DNA of 64,000 nucleotides. Source: Enchytraeus crypticus (lineage: Eukaryota > Annelida > Clitellata > Enchytraeida > Enchytraeidae). A program made the translations under genes and the position numbers. The notes under the pieces were generated by a model, which saw only the letters and a program-made list of their open reading frames with translations, was not told where the DNA came from and did not search any database. Below, in pieces: positions 55,092 through 64,000 of this stretch (positions are counted from its first letter, which is position 1; each line of letters begins with the position of its first letter). Where the stretch lies: the NCBI GenBank assembly GCA_905160935.1, contig CAJHZI010000759.1:645001-709000 (forward strand), given 5' to 3'.

Positions 55092-55330
55092 TTGGTTTAG
55101 ATGATTTGGTGAAGCTCGGTGGTTAAAGTTAGAGCTGCTAGCTATGATAAGGCTCAGTTTACTCTCTGATAAAGCCAAGTTTACTCTCTGATAAAGCTAT
55201 GCGCTGGAGTGTGGCATCTGTAGGAACGCTCATACTTTCTAATTGGCTTAGATATTTGTTGAAGCTCGGTGGTTAAAGTTAGAGCTGATGAAGCTAAGTT
55301 TACTCTCTGATGAAGCTAAGTTTACTCTCG
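55092..55330 (+). repeat. 3' flank with a copy of the exon 47 stop region
   Basis: 55198-55310 repeats 55048-55160: GGCATCTGTAGGAACGCTCA then TACTTTCTAATTGG, i.e. the last coding residues, the stop and the first UTR bases. TCTCTGAT(A/G)AAGC(T/C)AAGTTTA units follow. No convincing poly(A) signal: ATTAAA near 56256 and AATAAA near 56305 are candidates only. Confidence 0.93.
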
Positions 55331-55734
55331 GATAAAGCTAACTTAGCGTTAAGTTTACTCTCTGATTAAGCTTAGTGTACTCTACTGATTTGAATATTTC
55401 TCACTTTTTTATCAATTTGATTGCGACTCACTTGACTACTGTAGCATCTCTGCTGGCACATTTGGATATATATCTATATATCTATTTTATGGCCTATATT
55501 ACCTAGAAAGCGGTCTCGAAGACCGGTCACAGGCCATGACACTGCTAAAGAAATTGTTGAAGGTTATGGTTATAATTTATAATTGTATGCAGAGTTTGTT
55601 AGTTCTTCGACTATACTGACTCTTTTATTCCTGTTCTGTTGTAATTGCGCTGCTTATCTACTTTCAAGCTGACATCAGCCACAGCAACTAAACGTTAACG
55701 TTAAATCTAACCAATTGGTTTATAAGAGAATTCA

Positions 55735-57070
55735 TCTCTCTCTCACCCTCTTAGTGCACTGCCTACTGGCTGGTCCATGGTGGCTTGTTGGCAAGTTGTC
55801 TGACACCTGATCAGTAGTTGCAGGATTCAAATCCAATGCTCTCTGCTTAACTGACATGCTATTCGAGCAGGAAACTAACGTTAAATTTGTCTACCGCGTT
55901 AGCTTCGTAAAAATGCGTGATTTCAGACTCAAATCTTGGAAATCATTTGTGAAAACACTTGAGTAGATATCTGATTTTGACATTTGTCATCGATATTTTG
56001 AGTAGATATCTGATATCACCCGTCGCAGATATCTGATTTTGTAATATAGTATACCACCGTACAATTTGTACAGTACATTGTTGACATTTATTCATATTGT
56101 ATATTGACTTAACCTGATTGCATTTCGACAATGTAATTGTGTATTGACGTTTTACAATTGCTACAGTGCTTGTTGTAGATATAGTTTTGCTGGAGAAATT
56201 TAGATTATTTAAGACAAAACTATCGAACTTGATAGATATTTATAATAATAAGCCATTAAATATAATGGTTTATTAAGTAAAAACATTCTCTTATACATTG
56301 GAAAATAAAATATCAACGTAATGAAATTAGATAATTTTAGTTTGACTAATTTAACAGAATGGTTAACAATTACAGTGCCAATATCGTCAATGACAACATC
56401 GAGCACTGTTGGTAAGAGGATGTATGGTGCACCATGAACTCGTAAACGATAAATTCTGCTCAATTAACTTTTACAAATTTTTGTAGTCCAATTGCGTTTA
56501 ACATCTGTGCGTAACTCTGCGCGAATCACTTTCGGAACGTTGAGTGTCTCGACTATTTGTTTCTTCGGAAAAGCGTTTACTCTAGAATATTGATAAAATT
56601 TACTGTTTTGCTGCTGTCGCCAATGCTTTAAGTATCAGAATATGATCCTAACCGTACTGCTTGTCTGTATAGCTTTCACTCTCAGTCTACTGTCTACTGG
56701 CAGGTTCATGGCATATACTCCTCGACATGCTTTTATCAGTTGGTTAGAGCCTGTGGCGATGTCGGTAAGTTACGCGGATCAGTGTGTGCGGGTTCAAAGC
56801 CTGGGCTCTCCCGTCACTGACATCGCTTTCGAGTGAGGAAACTGACGCAAACACTAGCTTTACCTGCTTTTTATATTTCTATCCTCTCTTTTCTCTTCAT
56901 ATCAGAATACGAATAAGTTCTCTAATCATCCAGCATCTTAAGTCTCGGTCTTCCCCTGACTTTCTTCCCCTCTATTTGTCCTCCAATTGCTTCTTACAGT
57001 AAACCATTCTCTCTCAGAACTTGACCTATTCAGTTCTCGTTTCTAATCATATTTTTAAATTGCCTATTAG
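55735..57070. mobile_element. LINE ends (minus), SINE-A copies and DR-H
   Basis: LINE ends 55745-55785 and 56690-56715 (CTACTGGCAGGTTCATGGCA); SINE-A 55790-55890 (partial) and 56745-56870; DR-H 56370-56420; LINE remnant (minus) 56930-57070. Nothing coding. Confidence 0.75.
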
Positions 57071-57245
57071 CTTAATGTTAATTGTTTTGTTAATATAATT
57101 AACTCTAAGTAACTATAATTAACTACTTCGTAATTTTTGTTTTAATATATATCATGATAATGTTAATTGCTTAATGTTAATTGTTTTGTTAATTTAATTA
57201 ACGCTAAGTAACTATAATTAACTACTTCGTAATTTTTGTTTGTGT
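57065..57245. repeat. 99-bp direct duplication
   Basis: CTTAATGTTAATTGTTTTGT at 57071 and 57170, then AACTACTTCGTAATTTTTGT in both copies. Confidence 0.88.
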
Positions 57246-57264
57246 AGTTTATTGATGCTCCCCG

Positions 57265-57510
57265 TGTTTTGTCCGGATTGTTTGAAGAATAGACCAACCG
57301 GTGACTGCACGTGTCGTAGAAGGCGACTAAAGCACTAAGATCCAAACCAATGTCAGAAATGGCAGTCGGTTGGTGAGCGTCTAGGCTCCAGAAATTTCTA
57401 CACAATTTTCTAAAACGAATGGAAGAGACTTTGATATGGTACGGGACAAAGAGGGGTGGAGAAGGTCCATTCGTATCTCGACCCTAATTATACTAGGATT
57501 AAAAGGAAGA
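57265..57510 (-). mobile_element. DR-A, minus orientation
   Basis: ACTGCACGTGTCGTAGAAGG, GTCGGTTGGTGAGCGTCTAG and TATACTAGGATTAAAAGGAA. 57511-57990 is unassigned. Confidence 0.82.
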
Positions 57511-57989
57511 TGATGATGAGTTTATAGAATTTCAGCTGAAATTGATGCATGTTCGGTCCGATAGCGTTACAGTAACATCATTATCATTGTAGGTTGAAAT
57601 TACGATAAATTATTTTGAAATTACGATAATTGTGTCCTTTTCATTTCATGTGAATTGTTGTATTTGGTGAGGCTTTTCTAGCTCTATTGTGTGAAATGAT
57701 TGAATCATTTAAATAAATTATTTTTTAATTTCTAGCGCGCATTTTACAGTTTCCTGTTAAACTAAAGGCACCTTTCGCTCTGAAAGCCAATACCACTTTT
57801 AAACATTTATTCTATACGGATATAGTATTCTGATTATTGCATAAATGTTTCTCCGCTGCGCGTGTATAGTGATATAACATGCTTGTTGACGATTTTCAAT
57901 TGCTGAGCATGCGTAAGTGTTTTTGCAATGCTAAATCGTTTGCCGGTCATGGGAATGTTGAGTCTTTAATATGATAGGGCTAGCTTGAG

Positions 57990-58905
57990 CATTCTCTCTC
58001 GGTTAGTGGACTGCCTACTGGCAGGTCCATTTTATATAACGCTTGAGCATTAGTTAACATAATAGTAGTCGTCTCGTATAGTCTATCAGTTAATCTCCTA
58101 GCAATTATCTTTTCTTCAGCCAAATCTTCGTCCTAAAGTGATATAATGCGTCGAAATGTTGAGCTTATTTGTTGAATATAATCTCTCCTCTCTATCTCTC
58201 TCTTTCACTCTCTCTCTCTCTCTCTCCGTCTCTCTATCCCTTTTTTCTAAGTATCTTTCGAACTACCTATCTATCTATCTATCTATCTATCATCTATCTA
58301 TTTATCTAGCTTTCTATCTATCTATCTATCTATCTCTGTATCTTATCTATCTATATACATGTATCTATCTTATCTATATGGAGGTTCATTTTGGATTTTT
58401 CTGGATTACTATATATCCTTTCATTTAATTATTTCGTGATATCATGATATACAGTATATTAAAATTTGTCTTGCAGTTCAATCTACTCATTGCGTCTATA
58501 TTGTGTCTATAGTCTATTTGAAATCTTTGATAACTACTTAATCTACATCTTTGATAACTACTTAATCTATACTTTGAAATCTTTGATAACTACTTAATCT
58601 ATACTTTGAAATCTTTGATAACTACTTAATCTATACTTTGAAATCTTTGATAACTATACTTTGAAATCTTTGATAACTACTTAATCTATAGTTTCAAATC
58701 TTTGATAACTACTTAATCTATACTTTGAAATCTTTGATAACTACTTAATCTATACTTTGAAATCTTTGATAACTACTTAATCTATACTTTGAAATCTTTG
58801 ATAACTACTTAATCTATACTTTGAAATCTTTGATAACTACTTAATCTATACTTTGAAATCTTTGATAACTACTTAATCTATACTTTGAAATCTTTGATAA
58901 CTACT
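57990..58905. repeat. LINE end, CT/CTAT microsatellite and 32-bp array
   Basis: LINE end 57998-58035 (minus); CTCT and (CTAT)n 58185-58380; 58510-58905 holds about 12 units of AATCTTTGATAACTACTTAA plus TCTATACTTTGA, 32 bp each. Confidence 0.93.
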
Positions 58906-59039
58906 TAGATTTCATTTATCGTACAATACAGGAGCTTGCTGCTGAAATGTAGTTATGTTTTTCTAACATTATTTCCGAGTTTTTTCTGAGGTATTTATTT
59001 TAAATTTATCCCGAGTTTTCTAAAAGGAACAGAAGAAAA

Positions 59040-59180
59040 GCTTCATTCATCCCGACGCTAGTTAAACTGGGATTCAAGGGAAGGTGATGATGATGATGAT
59101 CGTGATGATTATCATCATCATCATCATCATCATCACGATCATCGTGATGATGATGATGATGATCATTATTGTGATTATGA
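59040..59180. repeat. DR-A end plus (GAT)n/(ATC)n palindrome
   Basis: GATGATGATGATGATCGTGA then (ATC)n then ATCACGATCATCGTGATGAT: a near-perfect inverted microsatellite able to form a long hairpin. Confidence 0.92.
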
Positions 59181-59559
59181 TTTCATAATTAGTATTACAT
59201 AATATTGATAATACAATATATAATATTAATATTATACTACTTAATATGTGTTATATACATGTATATATCTATTAATATTGTATATATATATACTGTATAA
59301 CATTAATAGATAATAGTATTTAAGTTAACGAAACTATACAGTTAATTAAAGTTTTAATGTAACTCCAGGAAATTACTATTTTTATACCAAGTGCGCTAAA
59401 CCCCGCCCGCAAATTTAAATAACATTAATATCAGTATAACACTAATAAAATTCTAACCTTGGCGCAGACCACCGCCCGTATAAAACCGAAAATTAGTTCC
59501 AAATAACCCTGACTTATCTTTCTATTGGTTTTCGCGATTTCGGAATTTTCATCATTTTG

Positions 59560-59945
59560 GACCTTCTTTTTGCTCACCGGTTTGGATTTATCTCAATATT
59601 GCTCGATGTTGTCATGGGCGACAGTAGCACTCTGATTAATTGTTATTACGTTGTGACAATCGTCACAAAAAGCTGAGAGTTTTATGAATATAGAAATGCA
59701 ATAATTTGTGACGATAGTTTCTTTCACAGAAGATATCTGGGTCGTCATCGTCGTCTTCCCTTGAAACTTGGTTTAGCTTGTATCGGGATTTGAAAAATTT
59801 TATAGTAATTTCTGCAACCTGGGCTCTCACCAACTGAATGTCCTTTTGACGTTGGTTTGGATCTAATAGTACTTTGTCGCCTTTTACGACACGTGCAGAC
59901 CGCGGTTGGTCTATTTTGCAGCAACTCAGACACGAGTAAGATTAA
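59560..59945 (+). mobile_element. DR-H and DR-A copies
   Basis: DR-H 59565-59650 (CACCGGTTTGGATTTATCTC, TGCTCGATGTTGTCATGGGC); DR-A 59740-59940. Confidence 0.8.
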
Positions 59946-60354
59946 GGTATCAAAGTATGATAAAATATTATATGTCATACATGATTGTGCAAACAAAATT
60001 TGACCAATAGAAATTGACATCACAGCAACGACAGTATAAAATAGAATTCAATTGTGCAAAAGACGAGATAAAATAAAAACAATTATTTTCTCTAAACATT
60101 GAACTAAACGAATGTCTAACTCTTAGCGATGCAATAAAACGTGCTCACAAATGCCCATAAACAGCTGATTGTGGGCTTACAATGAAATAACTGTAAATGA
60201 TTCACGAGATATTGCACTGAAATGTAAAGTAACAACCAGTGTGGCCTGTATTTCAATAATAATATATAATTTAATATAACGCTTGTAAGTAGATACACTT
60301 CGACAATCCAATTGACCTAAACTTATTAAATAAGACTAATATTCTCTCTCTCAA

Positions 60355-60570
60355 TTCTGTCAAGTGGCCGGTCCAAAGTTCATATTCTTACTCGAATTAT
60401 TTCCCGCTTCATTAATCCCGTCGCAAAAGGTTGTGTCATACTCGAAATTCAATGCCGCCTATAATGTGGAAAAATGTGGCCAATTTGGATGATTTTCCGT
60501 TGCCTTCCTCAGTCCTTAATTAGTCGCATCTTGCGATATCTGCATTTATTCTTCATTGGCCCGTAATCAT
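60355..60570 (+). mobile_element. Diverged DR-G
   Basis: GTGGCCGGTCCAAAGTTCAT, ATTCTTACTCGAATTATTTC and GATTTTCCGTTGCCTTCCTC. 59946-60354 and 60571-61025 show no structure except a SINE-like GGATTTGAACCTTCCG at 60938. Confidence 0.6.
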
Positions 60571-61029
60571 TACGGAAAATATTCTGTCTACATAATTGTC
60601 TAGACAATTCGAGTGGAATAAATTATTTTTTAAAAATTTTATTTCCTACCAAATATTTACAAACATTTCAAGTATTGGCAAGATTGGCCTAAACAAGCCT
60701 ATAAATAAAAAGCATTTAGGATGAGATCTTTTACAACCAATTTCATTCATAATTAAGTCAAATAGACAATATAAATTGCATAGTTTACTAAACTTTACGA
60801 GATCACAATATATTTGACCTGATCAAGTGATTCGATATTCAGAACGAATATTGTAGAAAATAACATCAAAAATCTCAACTGAGTTTAATATCAGTTTCAT
60901 CCATTGAAAGTTGATTTATTCGCAACGGGCGAGTACTGGATTTGAACCTTCCGTCCACTTATCCACAGACAGGCTCCTAACCTATCACTACTGTCTCGGC
61001 CCCTGATACACCTTAAAGAAGCATCTAAT

Positions 61030-61900
61030 TATGAATAATTAATTAATAAGCAGCCTAATACTTAAATTAATAAGTGGCCTAATACCTACATTAAATTTGT
61101 AAGTGGCCTATTGCTTAAATTAAGAAGTGTCCTAATACTTACATTAAATTAATAAGTGGCCTAATGCTTAAATTAAGAAGTGTCCTAATACTTACATTAA
61201 ATTAATAAGTGGCCTAATACTGAAATTAATAAGTGGCCTAATACCTACATTAAATTTGTAAGTGGCCTATTGCTTAAATTAAGAAGTGTCCTAATACTTA
61301 CATTAAATTAATAAGTGGCCTAATGCTTAAATTAAGAAGTGTCCTAATACTTACATTAAATTAATAAGTGGCCTAATGCTTAAATTAAGAAGTGTCCTAA
61401 TACTTACATTAAATTAATAAGTGGCCTAATGCTTAAATTAAAAAGTGTTCTAATACTTACATTAAATTAATAAGTGGCCTAATGCTTAAATTAAAAAGTG
61501 TCCTAATACATTAAATTAATAAGTGGCCTAATGCTTAAATTAAAAAGTGTCCTAATACTTACATTAAATTAATAAGTAGCTAAAATTAAATTAAATCAGT
61601 AGGCCTAACCAATATTTAAATTAATCCGTAGCGTAATACTCAAATTAATAAGTAGCCAAATACTAAAATGAATAAGTAGCGTAATACTAAAATACATAAA
61701 TAGACTAATACTCTAATTAATAAGTAGGCTAATACTCTAATTAATAAATAGACTAATACTCAAATTAATAAATAGACTAATACTCTAATTAATAAATAGA
61801 CTAATATTTAAATTAATCCGTAGCCTAGTAGCTTAAAATTAGGCCTAACCAGTAGCCAAATTTTTAAATTAATCAAGAGCTTAATATTTAAATTAATCCG
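61030..61900. repeat. AAGTGGCCTAATGCTTAAATT satellite
   Basis: Two-part unit (AAGTGGCCTAATGCTTAAAT and AAGTGTCCTAATACTTACAT, about 58 bp) repeated to 61580, then shorter AATTAATAAATAGACTAATA units to 61810. Confidence 0.93.
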
Positions 61901-61985
61901 TAGCTTAAAGTTAAACATTAAAATTAATACTTCATACAGAAAACAGGAGAAACTTTAGTAACTTCATTTTACAAGAAAATCGTTA

Positions 61986-62275
61986 TTAGAAAAGTTCGGA
62001 CTCATCACTTTTGAACCCTCTATTATCACTCCCAGATTTCCCCACAGATCTAGACCTCCCTCGCCTCCCCACGATGAGGGGAATGTCGTAGCTGCCGCTG
62101 CTACTAGTCCGCTCATCGCTCGATCCCCCTGAAGGGCCCGCCTGCCTGGTGGACGGCTTAGAGGGGCCCCCTAGCCTGGTCAATTGCCCTGAGGGGCCCT
62201 TTTGCCTGGTCGACCTCCTTTCCATCTCTGCCTCTAGAGCTACGATGTCGGTAATTTTGTGTGGTGTAAGCCGAG
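61986..62275 (-). CDS. Probable last exon of an unidentified minus-strand gene
   Basis: On the minus strand an acceptor CTTACACAG is followed by an open frame to TAA: LTPHKITDIVALEAEMERRS, then a low-complexity basic/Ser/Gly tail with three PSG-containing repeats, ending SDESELF. It is GC-rich relative to its surroundings, as the MYCBP2 exons are. The first part could be an amphipathic helix; I do not recognise the family. Its phase-1 start fits the exon at 63144-63080. Confidence 0.65.
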
Positions 62276-62319
62276 CTGTGTAAGAGAGATATTATTATGT
62301 TAGTAGCAGTATGATAATA

Positions 62320-62415
62320 TCATTATATAACATTTCCAGTATTACAATGTCATTATATAACATTTCCAGTATTACAATGTCATTATATAACATTTCCAGT
62401 GTTACAATATCAAAT
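62320..62415. repeat. 30-bp repeat CATTATATAACATTTCCAGT
   Basis: Three units with ATTACAATGT; related sequence recurs at 62880-63045. Confidence 0.88.
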
Positions 62416-62439
62416 TTATATTAGCAATATTACAATAGA

Positions 62440-62785
62440 ATGGAGAGGATTAGCTGAACTCAAAAGGTTACAAATGAGGAAGTTTTGGAGAGAGTTGGTA
62501 CAGATAGACAGTTGATAAAGGTATTAAGAAATAGGAAGAAGAGATGGATAGGACACATTCTAAGGGGGGAAGGTCTATTAAAAGAGGTCATAGAAGGTAG
62601 AATGGAAAGGAAAAGAGGCAGGGGCAGGCCGAGATTAGGAATTTTATAAGATAAAATACTTTTTGCATCCGAGGGTTAAAAACCCGCTCATATGTGAACA
62701 TGCAGGGGAGCGCAAGACGGAGAAGAGAGGAGGCGCTATATACCATTTACCGACCAGTACGCAGTGCACTAAGAGAGAGATTACA
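62440..62785 (+). mobile_element. LINE 3' end (GCETWTL family)
   Basis: AGAATGGAGAGGATTAGCTG, AGGAAGAAGAGATGGATAGG, CATTCTAAGGGGGGAAGGTC and a CAGTACGCAGTGCACTAAGA end. Close to 40195-40510 but with small indels. Confidence 0.9.
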
Positions 62786-63079
62786 ATTGATTTATTACTA
62801 GTAGCAGTATTACAATATCATTTAGAGTATTACAATAACATAATTATATTTACAGCATTACTATATTACTATTTAGAGTATAAGTATTACAATATCATTA
62901 TATAATATTTCCAGTTTTGCAATATTATATTAATATTAACAGTATTACTGTGTTATTACTATTAGCTGCAGTATTACGCTATCATTATACAATATTTCCA
63001 GTATTACAATATCATATTTATATTAGCAGTATTAAAATATCATTACCTCTAGACTATAAGATTTATTTAGAAATCTTAC

Positions 63080-63144
63080 CTGGCGATACACCTGTTCTTC
63101 TATTCTCACGATACACATCGTCATCTTCTATTTTCTTATCTTTT
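63080..63144 (-). CDS. Probable penultimate exon of the minus-strand gene
   Basis: On the minus strand, after TATCTAAAAG, an open 65-base stretch encodes KDKKIEDDDVYRENRRTGVS and ends CCAG|GTAAGA, a strong donor. The phase (1) matches the acceptor of the 62275-61986 exon. Short, charged and unassigned; the acceptor is weak. Confidence 0.45.
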
Positions 63145-63329
63145 CTTTTAGATAAACAAATAACACGTACAGTTATGCATTTACCATTTTACCCGTTTGC
63201 GATATGGGTTATTTTAATTAATTACCGTATTTAATGACATACCGGCCTAAAATCTGGTATTAAACCAAAGCCGACTTAATAATATAACCAGCCTAAAATG
63301 TGGTGTTTTGCCTTAGTCAAAGCTAAAGT

Positions 63330-63480
63330 TGAAGGCTAAAGCAAAGTTTAACGTCCTTTTCCTGGCCTATAGCAAAATATATCAGTAGCGGGGAGAGCGT
63401 TGAATTTGAGCCCTGCATCTATTGATCCGCTTTCTAACAACTTATCAACAAGCCATCGGCTCAGCCCAAATCGGCTAAAT
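63330..63480 (-). mobile_element. Diverged SINE-like element
   Basis: AAAGTTTAACGTCCTTTTCC, GCGTTGAATTTGAGCCCTGC and CCATCGGCTCAGCCC resemble SINE-A in layout, with a decayed B-box complement. 63481-64000 shows only AT-rich sequence. Confidence 0.5.
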
Positions 63481-64000
63481 TTATGTAATCAACCAACCTC
63501 GAATCTATTGCTCTATCATAGTCGACCACTATATCGATTAGTATTAACATAAATTAGTGTTAATTAATAAATTAACTACAAGAAAGAGATGTAAAATAAT
63601 GCATTCATTGAGATAAATTGAGTTAAATATTAAAAATAAATGCTAATCAAAATAACCCTACATCTCCGCGCTAATTAAAGTATTTTTAATAAATTTATTC
63701 TTGCTTCAAAATATGATGATATTGTCTGTCAATTTTGTAAGTATGATGAAATTAATATGTGTGCAGATGATTTAACTGTAATTTCGACTAGCGTTGCCTG
63801 TTTTCAACAAAAATTAGTTATGTGTTACTCAGCTATAGTATATATAAACTAGTATAATTATATATAAATAAACTACAATTAATAGGTTAAAAACAACATC
63901 TAATAATAATAATTGTAACTATGTAAAACATTAGAAATAAATGCCGACCAAAATAAAGTGGATAAAAGACTAAGTAAGTGTACCTGTAGAGAACAAATGA

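Noticed and set aside
52325-54821. Minus-strand frames up to 194 residues opposite exon 47
   Set aside because: Same reason: antisense shadows of the RING/DOC exon.

Overview
The window is a piece of an animal (non-vertebrate metazoan) nuclear genome. GC-richer exons with canonical GT-AG splice sites are scattered through AT-rich introns packed with microsatellites, minisatellites and retrotransposon fragments. I cannot name the phylum from sequence alone.

Positions 484-55091 on the + strand hold one very large gene, the orthologue of the giant E3 ubiquitin ligase MYCBP2 (PAM/Phr1; highwire in flies, rpm-1 in worms). I resolved 47 coding exons by comparing translations with the known vertebrate family protein and matching splice phases. 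The joined exons total 13,492 coding bases: one base finishing a codon begun upstream, then 4,496 codons and a TAA stop. The 5' end of the gene lies before base 1. Domain order is the family order: cysteine-rich segment and RCC1-like repeats (exons 1-8), PHR1 (10-15), helical linker (16-20), PHR2 (21-23), a further beta-rich segment (25-28), filamin/Ig-like region (32-35), two related 'GxxIR' repeats (36-39), a long low-complexity segment (39-43), a conserved Cys/His segment (46), then in one 3.35-kb terminal exon the DOC/APC10 domain, a B-box-like zinc finger, RING-H2 and the tandem-cysteine (TC) domain with both catalytic relay cysteines present.

The introns hold at least two LINE types (a 'GCETWTL' endonuclease/RT-type 3' end and CR1/L2-like 3' ends), two tRNA-derived SINE-like families, several short dispersed families and many tandem arrays. 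The most striking pattern is that many intronic arrays are copies of the gene's own exon edges. The exon end plus its 5' splice site, or the 3' splice site plus the exon start, is repeated from once to about eighteen times on the intron side of the true boundary (exons 7, 9, 14, 15, 16, 17, 18, 20, 31, 37, 41 and 44, plus the stop-codon region of exon 47). One exon (13) also has a near-complete inverted copy about 5 kb upstream in another intron.

From 55092 to 64000 there is the 3' flank of this gene, more repeats, and two probable 3'-terminal exons of an unidentified minus-strand gene (63144-63080 and 62275-61986) that converges on MYCBP2.
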